Shown one piece after another: positions 15,854-26,500 of a stretch of 64,000 bases of DNA; positions within the stretch are counted from its first letter, which is position 1; each line of letters opens with the position of its first letter. The stretch is from Lewinella sp039816955. Its GTDB lineage: Bacteria > Bacteroidota > Bacteroidia > Chitinophagales > Saprospiraceae. A model generated the notes under the pieces. It saw only the letters and a list, made by a program, of their open reading frames with translations. It was not told the origin of the DNA and made no database searches. The DNA lies in contig JBCBWU010000009.1 of the NCBI GenBank assembly GCA_039816955.1, forward strand, positions 4,226 to 68,225, written 5' to 3'. Both the position numbers and the translations under genes were made by a program.

Positions 15854-17014
15854 TTAAAGCCTAATCTCCGGTGCAGCGTGCAACTCCTTCATAAACCGCA
15901 ATTCAGTAACTGCTTCGAGATCAGCTAAGGAAATGCGATAATCATCCAGCTGCTGAGTGGCTTCATCGGGCTTCAAGTTTTGATCTACTAAGAAGCAATC
16001 CACCATGAGTTTGTTGTGTTGATTGATGGTGAAAATGACTTTCCAAAAGGCTTGCGGAATCAAGAAAGTCTTAATTGCAATGATACCTTCGGGAAGTTCA
16101 ACCTCGTCTCTGAATGGCGGATCATCTACTCGGAATACGGGACCGCTAAAACCACTAATTTTCTTGTATTGTTTCGCAACAGATCTTTCGTGTTTTTCAA
16201 TGAAAAACCAGCTGCCTATATTAACATTGGGTCGCTGCGGACTGACGTTCGTCCAGAAAAAGCTTTGCCGAGCGGCGATCGAGGCTGCCTTTTCATCACC
16301 CCACTGAACGGTATGTGGGGAAATCAAATGCCCCCGGTGATAATCACTCTTTCTTACTAGAGACATGTCCATTTGTAGCGTACTGGATAGTAAGGGATCA
16401 GGTACCCATCTGGCGCGCATCCTAAATAAGTGATCTCGCTTGTATTGAGTACCATCGCTGTTATAGGCGACGTAATGAGCCATACGGCGACTGGGGTTCA
16501 TGACTACGCTGAAGTGCTGGTAAGGAAAAACAGCTACTGGGCCAGTCACTCCTGGGTATCCAACCTCTAATTTTTCCGATAGGAAATTGGTTTGATAACC
16601 AGGGCGAATTACATCAATTCTTGATGGCGGCACAAGCTTGCTCAGTCTCCGCAGGAGGCTCGCTATTTCACTGATGTCACTTCTGCCACTCCAACGGCTT
16701 AGATCAAGGGCCTGATACGCTGCATATTTTTCAGGGAGGGAATCGTCTCCCAGCGTAACTTGTACAAAGCCATTCTTACTGATCCCAATATCAGCTTCCT
16801 TATGTACCCATTTGCTGTTTTTGGAGTTCGGTGTCCAAACTACAAATACCGCTTTGGTTTGCATTAAAGCCTGTTCCAGCGCTCGTTCCCATTTTATTCC
16901 GGGATCTATATCTCGGTCCCACCAGACGTCCCAACCTTCGTTTTCAAGAAGGTTGATAATGGGGCGTACGCTTTCGCGGTCCTCGTGGGCGTAGCTGAGC
17001 AAAATGTCAGGCAT
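15854..17014 (-). CDS. TIR domain fused to DNA/RNA non-specific endonuclease
   Basis: An intact 386-residue two-domain protein. Residues 1-125 are a TIR domain: I-L-L-S-Y-A-H-E-D at the start, then W-W-D-R-D-I-D-P-G at 31-39 and S-K-W-V-H-K-E-A-D around 67-75. The glutamate E73 sits where NAD-cleaving TIR domains such as SARM1 have their catalytic Glu. From about 140 a NucA/Serratia-type beta-beta-alpha-metal nuclease follows: H-F-S-V-V-M-N-x-x-R-R near 167-177, R-G-H at 227-229 carrying the expected catalytic histidine, F-F-W-T-N-V-S-P-Q near 252-260 and a downstream N-x-x-x-W segment. There is no signal peptide, so it should act in the cytoplasm. It could be a defence or suicide effector with NADase and nuclease parts. 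No activator gene is adjacent. It is bordered by IS debris. Confidence 0.88.
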   Translation of the reverse strand: MPDILLSYAHEDRESVRPIINLLENEGWDVWWDRDIDPGIKWERALEQALMQTKAVFVVWTPNSKNSKWVHKEADIGISKNGFVQVTLGDDSLPEKYAAYQALDLSRWSGRSDISEIASLLRRLSKLVPPSRIDVIRPGYQTNFLSEKLEVGYPGVTGPVAVFPYQHFSVVMNPSRRMAHYVAYNSDGTQYKRDHLFRMRARWVPDPLLSSTLQMDMSLVRKSDYHRGHLISPHTVQWGDEKAASIAARQSFFWTNVSPQRPNVNIGSWFFIEKHERSVAKQYKKISGFSGPVFRVDDPPFRDEVELPEGIIAIKTFLIPQAFWKVIFTINQHNKLMVDCFLVDQNLKPDEATQQLDDYRISLADLEAVTELRFMKELHAAPEIRL

Positions 17015-17214
17015 GGACAGGGTTTTAGTTGGTCAATATAGGAAGTATTTGAACTAATCGCTTCTCTATATTACCAATGCTGCTAACTTCTGCGTCACTC
17101 AAAAATCACCGTCCTCATTGGGTTCTGGTATCGCTGTTATTTCGTTCGTCAATATTTATTCTCCTTATCTTCGGCTGCTGAGTAAATATTTGATCATTAG
17201 TAAGCTTTTATCAG

Positions 17215-18363
17215 ATGAATAGACTTCTACTTTCTTTCCTTACCATTTTTGCTTTTTGTCTAATGCTTGTGCCAAACAGCTACGGGCAGCAGATTATCAA
17301 TTCCAGCATTCAGTTTGATGACTTGGAGCGAACGTATTTGCTCTATGTACCTCCTTCCTACACGGGCGATGAGTCGGTACCGCTAGTACTCAACTTTCAC
17401 GGTTACACTTCCAACTCGGGGGAACAGTTCTTCTACAGCGATTTTCGCGCAGTGGCGGATTTGAATAACTTCTTAGTAGTACATCCGCAAGGAACCCAGG
17501 ATAGTGAGGGCAATACCCATTGGAATGTGGGCTGGGGCGGAAGCACGGTGGATGACGTAGGTTTTACCGCTGCCTTGATTGATAGCCTTGCGGCGGAATA
17601 CAATATCAACCCCGAACGTATTTACAGCACGGGGATGTCAAATGGCGGCTTCATGAGCTACCAACTGGCTTGTGAGTTGAGCGATCGTATCGCCGCTATT
17701 GCCTCTGTGACGGGAACTATGAACCTAGGGCAGCCCGCAGCCTGTAATGCCACGCGCCCCATTCCGGTAATGGAGGTTCATGGTACTGCCGACGATGTCG
17801 TGCCTTACGAAGGAGCCGGTATTTTTCTGGGCTCTGAACCCGTAATCGACTTTTGGGTGGAATTCAATAACTGCAACGCTTCACCTACGGTAACGGACCT
17901 GCCTGATATCAACACCACTGATGGATCCACGGTAGAATGGCGGCAGTACGGTGATTGTGACAGCGGAGTAGGGGTAGAACTTTACAAGATTTTTGAAGGT
18001 GGACACACCTGGCCGGGTTCGCCCATCAATTTTGCGGGTACCAACTACGACATGAACGCCACCGAAGAGATTTGGCGTTTCTTCTCCCAATACGATATCA
18101 ACGGAGAGATTATGGTTACGGATACCGACGAGGTACCTACTGCATCAGTCATCAAGCTCTTTCCTAATCCAACTGCCGACTGGCTACGGGTAAGTGTGTC
18201 AGAAGTGTTTAGTGGTAATTACCATATTCAAAATACCCTCGGCCAAATTGTGCGCACTGGCCAGGTTTCCGCAAGCACATTTGATATTCAGGTGAGTGAC
18301 CTTCCCAATGGCATTTATGTGCTAGCAATTGACGGTGGCGCTTACGAGTTTGTCAAATATTGA
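17215..18363 (+). CDS. Secreted PHB-depolymerase/feruloyl-esterase-like hydrolase with T9SS tail
   Basis: A 382-residue exported alpha/beta hydrolase. A signal peptide (residues 1-24, ending Y-G-Q) is followed by the LpqC/poly(3-hydroxybutyrate) depolymerase-type domain. Visible features are the oxyanion region N-F-H-G-Y, the nucleophile elbow G-M-S142-N-G-G, the acid D193 or D194 in H-G-T-A-D-D-V-V-P-Y and the catalytic histidine H264 in G-G-H-T-W-P-G. The last 75 residues, beginning L-F-P-N-P-T, are a type A T9SS sorting domain. It should cleave ester bonds in polyesters or plant polysaccharides at the cell surface; the substrate is not decided. The next gene follows after a strong hairpin. 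Confidence 0.9.
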   Translation: MNRLLLSFLTIFAFCLMLVPNSYGQQIINSSIQFDDLERTYLLYVPPSYTGDESVPLVLNFHGYTSNSGEQFFYSDFRAVADLNNFLVVHPQGTQDSEGNTHWNVGWGGSTVDDVGFTAALIDSLAAEYNINPERIYSTGMSNGGFMSYQLACELSDRIAAIASVTGTMNLGQPAACNATRPIPVMEVHGTADDVVPYEGAGIFLGSEPVIDFWVEFNNCNASPTVTDLPDINTTDGSTVEWRQYGDCDSGVGVELYKIFEGGHTWPGSPINFAGTNYDMNATEEIWRFFSQYDINGEIMVTDTDEVPTASVIKLFPNPTADWLRVSVSEVFSGNYHIQNTLGQIVRTGQVSASTFDIQVSDLPNGIYVLAIDGGAYEFVKY

Positions 18364-18383
18364 TGGCCTAGCCATAGGTGGTT

Positions 18384-18424
18384 ACAGGCTTGGTTCACAT
18401 CATTAGCATAAGAACCAAGCCTGT
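18384..18424 (+). terminator. Strong hairpin between the two esterase genes
   Basis: A perfect 13-bp inverted repeat, ACAGGCTTGGTTC ... GAACCAAGCCTGT, with a 15-base loop. It begins 21 bp after the stop of the PHB-depolymerase-like gene and ends 9 bp before the next ATG. There is no T-run, so it may terminate, protect the mRNA end, or mask initiation of the downstream gene. Confidence 0.6.
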
Positions 18425-18433
18425 CACTGCCTT

Positions 18434-20305
18434 ATGTATTGTTTTAGCCGCATTCACTCCTTTTCCATCTTTGTAGTCTTAGTACTAAGCGTTTTGAACT
18501 TATCTACCGTTCAAGCGCAGCAATTCCTTAATCTGGATTTTGAAAAATCAAGTGCAGAAGGCCTGGCTCGTCCCTGGGGCTGGAACATACTCGCTTTCTC
18601 TCCTAATGTAAGTTGTCAAGCCGATACCAGCGTTTTCAAAAATGGCCAACGTAGCTTACGCTTAGAGAACAGCGAACAGGCAGATGATTACGCTTTCGAA
18701 TATGCTTTTTCAATAGAACCCAGCCAGTTGCTAGTCCGTAGCATAGCTATTAGTGGATGGGCCAAGACCTCCGGTTTTAGTGGTGAAGTAGGGCTGAAAC
18801 TACAGACGATTGGCCGGCGTGGAGATGATTTCGATATTCTTCAGGAAGTAGTAATTGTTCTTGATTCCTCCTCAGACTGGCAACTGTTTTCGCATGTAGG
18901 ATTTGATCTGGGCAGTGAGCTCCACACCTTGCGATTGACCATCTATTACCAGGGAACAGGGACTGTTTGGTTAGATGACCTCCGATTAATGCTAGACGGC
19001 AAAGTTCTTCAGCGTGTTCCCGTCGCTCCAGCTTTTAGCGAAGAACAACAAGCTTGGTTGCAAGAGAATGCACAACCATTCGAGACCACCCAACCAGTAG
19101 TAACACCTAAGCTTGAAACAGTTGATTTCAATGACTTAAAGCCTTTTGGGGGAGTAATTAAGAAGGCTAGGATTATTGCACTAGGAGAAGCTACACATGG
19201 AACCAGCGAGTTCTTTAAGCTCAAACACCGTCTACTACAATATGGAATTAAGGAGTTGGGCGTACGGACGTTTATTCTCGAGGATAACCAGTTGCCTGTT
19301 GAACGTATTAATCGTTATGTGTTGTGGGGTGAGGGTAGCGCACGTAGTAGCATCCGTGGATTATTTGCAGTCTGGAATACCCAGGAGATGCTGGAAATGA
19401 TAGAATGGATCAGGGCTTACAATAAAGCTCACCCTGATGATCCGGTTACGTTCATGGGCATGGATGTGCAAAATCCTCAGCCAGCACTGGAGCAGCTGCA
19501 ACAAGCACTCTTAGAAAGAGATGTTGAGTTAGCGCACTTAACCGACAGCTTGCTTGCTGACTTTACCGAAAACTGGCGGACGAGTTTTTTCAAGAGTGAT
19601 GAAGAATTGCAGACTTGGATCAATCAAGCCGAGCTTGCTTTCCAAAATGTAAGTTCCGCAACTAGCCGCTGGATGGAAGATGCTTCAGCAACAGCAGATA
19701 GCACCGCCATTTTATGGATAGAGCAGCACGCCCGCTTGATATGGCAATGTACTCGATCCATGGCTACGGGCGCCTTCGAAGGGCGCGATCAAGCGATGGC
19801 AGAAAATGTGAATTGGATTATAGAACATTTTTCCAACGGCTCACCAGTTGTCGTCTGGGCGCACGATACACATGTGAGTAGGGGAGAAGCCACGCGGCCA
19901 GAGGATAACTATTTCCTTGGAGCCTCGATGGGGAGCCACTTAGCCCGTCAGTACGGTGATGCGTATCGTGCTTTTGGTTTGTCCACTTACCAAGGAACGT
20001 GCCGTGGAACTATCAGCTATAGTGACTTTACCCAAATTGCTTTCCCCTTGTACACCAGTCCAATTGGCAGCCTGGATGAGGGTTTACACCAAATAAATGA
20101 GTCCTTAGCTCAGCCCAATTTATTCTTACCATTACGGTCGACCACTACCAACCCCTTGCCCAGGTGGTTAGGAGAGCCTCGCCCTGTCCGTTATGTAGGG
20201 TATGTTGCCGAAGATTTTGGCTTTGGTGGCCGGCATATCTTACCTCAGCAGTTTGATGGGGTATTCTTTGTGGACCATACTACCGCTTCTACTAAGATTG
20301 AATAG
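18434..20305 (+). CDS. Secreted erythromycin-esterase family protein
   Basis: A 623-residue exported protein. Residues 1-29 form a signal peptide (ending V-Q-A-Q). Residues from about 30 to 195 resemble a beta-sandwich carbohydrate-binding-like module, with W-D-N-like D-D-L-R near its end. From about residue 235 the erythromycin-esterase (Ere/EreA-like) domain begins with A-R-I-I-A-L-G-E-A-T-H-G-T-S-E-F-F and includes F-M-G-M-D-V-Q and the later V-V-W-A-H-D-T-H-V-S-R-G. The histidines and glutamate of these motifs are those implicated in lactone hydrolysis. Most environmental relatives have unknown substrates, so macrolide resistance should not be assumed. No T9SS tail is visible. Confidence 0.88.
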   Translation: MYCFSRIHSFSIFVVLVLSVLNLSTVQAQQFLNLDFEKSSAEGLARPWGWNILAFSPNVSCQADTSVFKNGQRSLRLENSEQADDYAFEYAFSIEPSQLLVRSIAISGWAKTSGFSGEVGLKLQTIGRRGDDFDILQEVVIVLDSSSDWQLFSHVGFDLGSELHTLRLTIYYQGTGTVWLDDLRLMLDGKVLQRVPVAPAFSEEQQAWLQENAQPFETTQPVVTPKLETVDFNDLKPFGGVIKKARIIALGEATHGTSEFFKLKHRLLQYGIKELGVRTFILEDNQLPVERINRYVLWGEGSARSSIRGLFAVWNTQEMLEMIEWIRAYNKAHPDDPVTFMGMDVQNPQPALEQLQQALLERDVELAHLTDSLLADFTENWRTSFFKSDEELQTWINQAELAFQNVSSATSRWMEDASATADSTAILWIEQHARLIWQCTRSMATGAFEGRDQAMAENVNWIIEHFSNGSPVVVWAHDTHVSRGEATRPEDNYFLGASMGSHLARQYGDAYRAFGLSTYQGTCRGTISYSDFTQIAFPLYTSPIGSLDEGLHQINESLAQPNLFLPLRSTTTNPLPRWLGEPRPVRYVGYVAEDFGFGGRHILPQQFDGVFFVDHTTASTKIE

Positions 20306-20586
20306 TTGCCGATCCAGTTTTTAAGCTGATAATGATCACTGCGTGGCACTTTTGTCCACGTATCCACCACGCTGCTAAATGCTATTTGAGCTTCAAAACG
20401 ATGCATTGCCAAATGTTGGCTCGCATGGTTCAAATAATGGATGATAGCGGTCAGATTGTTGTTTGCGCTTTCCTTTAAAGGCCTACCCGCCTACATTTGA
20501 AACATGAAACTACCGCTAAGGTGGTTTTTGTACTGAATTTATTGCGCTTTCATTACGGTAATTTAATGTAACCTAAAGACCAAAAT

Positions 20587-23500
20587 ATGACCGTGTTCTC
20601 TCGTTGGCTACCGCTGGTAGCCCTACTCACTATTGCCTGTTGCAATCTTGAGGTCTATGCTCAAGATTGGGAAGAAGTCTACTTTGAGGACTTTACCAAC
20701 TCTAACTCTAACCTTACTAATGTTCCCAATTTTTCCCATTCAGGGGCTTCTTGGTCACCTGGTGGCGCCAGTGGCGCGCACAGTGACCGCTGTGCCAGGA
20801 TTGTGTTGAACCAATCGTTTCACTATCTCGCGTTTGAGTTGAATTTTTCGACTGATTACGAATACTATGTATCTTTCAATGGAAAGAAGACCCACGGCTT
20901 TGCCAAGCAAGTGGAAATTGTACACAACAGTACACTGCCGGCCATAAATCAGCCACCCACCGGAACGCTTATTGGAAATGTAATCGACATTACCCAGACG
21001 GGACAGCCCTTTCCCGGGCAGGTTATAGACTCTGAAGTCTTCTCTGGCTTAAGCGGTAGCCATTATATTATTTTTCGAAAACCAGCTACCGCTAGTAACG
21101 GCCCAGCCCTAAACAAATTTCTATTTGACGATTTCAAGTTGTATCGTCGGTCCATTGGAGGAGCGTCGAATCCGGTGGTCAATATCTTGACTACCAACCA
21201 GACTGTAGACGAAGGGGCCACTACCTCTAATGAACTGACAATTGATGTGGTACCTACTGAGGCGGTTTCGGTAAGCCTAGGCTTAACCTCCTCGTCTAAC
21301 ACACATTTCAGTGGCTTCACCCCACAAACGATTACCTTTCCGGCCCTGCAAAGCGGCAATCAACCCTTTGACCTAACACCAGCCGAAGTGCCTGGACTGG
21401 CCGCGGGTATTTATACTTATGTGTTCACGATTACACCGATTGGGACGAATGTGGATGTCGGCAGCTTCGATGATGTTACGATTAACGTCAATGTCGAGGA
21501 ACCCACTTGTGATTTCGTACTATCACCCAACACCTCTACACCTATTTGTGATGATAACTTTACTCCTAATGACCCGACTGATGATACTTACACTTTTGAT
21601 TTTCAGCTGATCCGTTCGGATGGGCAAGCTGGAACCTGGTCCGGCTTTTTCGGTTCGCAAACAATTGCGGGTACCTATGGTACAACTAGCTCCGTAGGCC
21701 CCTTCAATATCAGTGATGGTAATTTGTCCATTACGGTAACGGATGCGGTTAATCCAATTTGCACTGTATCTACTACAGTCACGCCACCAAGCCCTTGTTC
21801 TAACGGTGATGGTGATGACGTAATCAATTTTGTACAAACCCAACAGACCATCATTGAAGGCGAAACCGCCGGACTCTGTTTACGCCTATGGCCAAATAAT
21901 ACTTTTACGGAAGATGTCTACGTAGACATTGAACTTTTAGATGACGAATCCCCCTATTTTTCAAATTTTGAAACCGAAACGGTGACTATACCGGCTGGGA
22001 GTAATGCCGTGGTTTGCCTGCCCGTTCCAAGCCGGGTAGAAGCCGGTGAAAGAGAAGAAGTGATGATTTATCGCTTCGCCATCACCAATCCGCGTTTAGC
22101 AGATGGTACCCTCGTTGCGCTGGGGCAAAATTCCGTACATACAGTCAAAGTAGTGGATGCTAGTTCTGCCCGCTTGTTATACCCAGGAGATATTGCCTTC
22201 ATTGGTTTCGATAATTTCGTGGGCAACGAAACGGATCGCATTGTGCTAGCCAACATGGTACCCCTCAGCCCTGGTACCCGCTTTTCGATAGTCAACGCCA
22301 ATTACTGTAGCCTGAGTGAGACCTGGTTCGAAGTGGGCGATGTGAATCCACTGCAGATTTCGCAGGAAATCACCTACAGTGGTGATGAAGACCTACCCGT
22401 GGGTAGTATCATTTGCCTTGACCTGCCGGGTGGTGGAACAGGCAGTGATCTGCTGGCCACTAATTTTCAAATCAATGGTGTTTCCACCAGTGATTTCTCG
22501 GTACAAAACAGCGGCACTAATAGCGAACCAAATATCAACTTGAGTGCTACTCAGGCTAATAACTTATACCTCACTTCCGGAGACTGGGTTTTTGATGCTA
22601 CCGCAACAACGCTACTTGGACGTTCCATCGCAATCCTGCAAGTAGGAGATACGGATAGCTGGTTAGCGAATAACTGTGTCGGAGGAACTCACCTTCCGGA
22701 GGATTTAGACTGTGTAGCAGGACCGGACTTTCCTGCGGAAGGTTCCTCTTACGGTTATTTTGATTGTAGTCAATATGGGACCAACCTGAGTCGCTTGGAT
22801 TACCTGATGTACGCTGCCAATGCCGCCAATTGGACGACTGGAGCGGGTACCACAATTCTGGACCTACCAGGCACAGCTTGTGACCCTGCTTGTAACATCA
22901 CTACCGATAGCCTCTATTGGATGATTCCACCAACGGACTTGGTGATCAGTTGCCTCAATGACGGTAGTGGAATACTTGACAACTGGTTACAAACCTACGG
23001 AAATGGTGTGCCGGTGACGACTTGTCCCGATGGTCAAATCACTGTTTTCAATGATTTTGATGGCTGGCCACCCATCAACACCATTTGCGATGGCGACACC
23101 CTAGAGGTCATCTTCACAGCTGTAGACAACTGTGGCAACCGCGCAGACTGTGTTGGCCTGGTCATCATCCAAACGGATGAACGTGAAATTGAAATCTCGG
23201 TACAGCCGAGCAACTTGACCGTTGTGTGCACGGATATCGCCAGTATCAATATGGCGTACATGGACTGGATTGCGGATTGGGGTGGGATGGAAGTGGATTT
23301 TACCTGTGGGTTGGAGCCAATTTGTGGGGTGGTAGGCAATGCAGTGCCCATTATCAATTGCGACTCACAGGAAGACGTGATCTTTTTTGCGGTCGGCCTC
23401 TGTAATGACACCGTTTTTTCTGATCCGGTCAAATTCTCAATTATTGACAATGTACCACCCGTCATCACTACTGTTCCGACTCCCCTTATTGTGAGTTGTA

Positions 23501-26500
23501 ATGATCCCGATCATAGTAGATACATCGACCAGTGGATCAGGAATGGAGGTAACGCGGAAGCCACAGATAACTGCCTGCCGAATATTACCTGGATCACTTC
23601 CGGGGTTCCTACTGGGTTTACTTGTGGTACTGTAACCATCGATTTTCAGGCACAGGATCATTGTGGTAACCTGAGTCCAGTAGTAAGCACCACACTTACG
23701 GTCACTGACGATGTTCCACCGGTGATCCCTACTGCACCCTTTGACTGGACTTTTTCAGCTGATGCACCGGACCTTAATGACCAGTTCAATACTTGGCTAA
23801 CAGGTGCCCACATTGGTGTCAACGATGGCTGCAGTGAGGTAACCTGGACCCACGACTATGACACCAGTCAGCCTTTGCCACTTTGCCAGGAAACGGCAGT
23901 GGTGTTTACGGCAACTGACTACTGCGGAAATAGCAGCCAGGTCACCACTCAATTTACCGTCTTTGAGTACGAGGCACCGGTTATTGTGAGTGCCCCACAA
24001 GGGCTGGAACTTGATTGTACGGCTCCAGATTTCGATACGCAAGTCGACAATTGGTTAGCTGCTTATGGCTACATGGTGGCTACAGATAACTCCACACCAA
24101 ACCCGACCCTATCCTATGACATTAGTGAGACTAATTTACAGCAAGTCTGTGGCACCTATCCCGTTACTTTTTTCGCAGTGGATGACTGTGGTAACAAGGC
24201 AGTAGCTACTGCTAGTATAATTGTAGAAGACGACAATGAATTAGATGCTGCATACTTGAATAGTGGACAGGAAATCACGCTAGTTTTAGGTGATGCAAAC
24301 TTCTTTTCAGATTTAAGTGACTGGCTGAACAGCGGAGGCCTACGTCCAGATTTAACGAATAGCTGTTACAGTGAATTCACCTGGACCCACGATTTCTACG
24401 ATCAGGTTGATCTAGACAACTTCGGCGATGACTGCCTGACCATTCCTGTAAACTTTGTCTTGGAAACGGGCTGTATTTCGCATACCATGCCCCCACTAAA
24501 TATAACGATCAATCTAGATGGCTTGCGCCAGAAAGACCCAGGCTACGACTTGACCTTGGCTTGCCAATGTGATGCAGGAAGTAATACGGTGCTTAACGAC
24601 TGGTTGGCCAATGATGGTGGGATCGTATTTGAAAACTGCGTGGATGCTACGCCTATCGTTATCACCCACACTGCGCCGGATACGGACGATTTAACGAACT
24701 GTACGGATCAGACAATCACCTTCACGATCACCCAGGGCGGTACTACCTTCACGATTGATCGACAGATCATCATGTCGGATCCAGTTTGTAGTCCACTCCT
24801 CACAGATAGCGGTTATGATTTGGAGTTAGCCTGCGGCGCTCCAAGTACGGATGATCTCAACAATTGGCTGGCGACCAATGCTGGCATTACCGTAACGGAT
24901 GCCTGTGGGACGATGACTTGGGATCATTCCACTTTTAGTGGCGATGACATCAATGATTGCTTTGACCAGACGATCACCTTTACGGGAACCGATGCCTGTG
25001 GTAATGTGGTGACGGTGCAGCGTCAGATCCTCATGGTTTGTGATTTGGCGGTGAGTATAGTGGATAATGGAACTCAACTCTGTGCGCAGATCGATGGTAC
25101 CTGTGCTGGGAGTATGACTTTCACTTGGAGCAACGGTCAGGTGGGGCAGTGTATTACGCCACTAGCGGACCAGATTATTACCTATACCGTCACGGCATCT
25201 TGTGGGATGACGGATGGCAACGGTTTTCCTGTCTGTACAGATTTGACTTCCTCACCTTATACATATTACCCAGAATGCCCGAATGACTACGGTTTAAGTA
25301 TAACTTACCTGAGTGGCATTAACCTACTCCAGGGGCAACTGACAGGATGTGGTGGCACCCCCACTTACCAATGGTACCTGGATGGGCAAGCGATTGCCGG
25401 AGCTACCGACCAGGATTATAGTCCGAGTTTGATGGGAACGTATACATTGACCGTACAGAACTGTACTGGTTGTGCAGCGGCTTCTGCCGATTACTTCTGG
25501 TGCCCGGACATAGGGGTACAAATCGATCCTGTCTGTGACCTTAATAACTATGATGTGATCTTCCTGCTGGATAACTCGCCTAGTATAAGCGCCGCTGAAT
25601 TTGACGATATGAGAGCCTCCGTTTTGAATACGGTGGCTGATATTGAAAGTCGTACAGATAACCCGGGTCAGGTTCGTTATGCCCTAGCCACTTACAATCA
25701 AATTAGTACCAGCGGAATTTCGTGGGTCAATACTTGGCAAAATGCTCCGCTTACTACTTTTGACCGGCCGCCCAGTCAGTGTGCAGTTTTAAAGAATGCG
25801 GTAGAAACCTTGCACGGCGATCTCAGTTCAGTATATCTACCCCGCACTAATGCCGAATTGCATATTGTACTCTATACCGACTCACCTGCTGACGGCAGTT
25901 GTTCCAGCTTGTCCCAAGCTACGTATGTAGATCACTTGAAGAATGACTTTGGAGCAGTATTTTCGGTTGTTCGGTACAATACAGGATTTGCTAGTCAAGA
26001 CGATGACGCCAATGACCTATGTGCAATAATCGCGTCTTCACCAGATCAATTCTACGAGGCTGACAGCTTTGATGAGCCCATCCTGCCCATTGCGGAAAAT
26101 ATCATTTCCTGTACCCAGTTGGCGGCTGTCGTGGATGTAGGTTGTCAAAATCCAACTTATCAGTGGACGGCTAGCTACGGTGGTAGTATCATTGGCAGCA
26201 GTACTGCGGCTATGATAGACATCAATGGCCAGGGTAAATACACGTTAGTTGTAAGCTGCAATGACGGTTGTACCGGTACGGCGGTGTTCCCAGAAGAGAT
26301 ATATGGTTTGCAAGGCACTTTTGCTGCTGCCAATGCTATTCACCAATATTATCTGGATCACCCCCACGATGGCGATGAAGAAGAGGAGACAGTAACCTCT
26401 ACTGAATCAATTGAAGCCTTGTCTCAGATGAGTACTTATCTATATCCCAATCCAACAAAAGGAGAGGTGTTTATCGAGATTCAGGCATCCTTAGCGGAAG

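Noticed and set aside
18434..20305. Macrolide-resistance gene
   Set aside because: The protein is exported and carries an extra beta-domain; erythromycin-esterase family membership alone does not show resistance.
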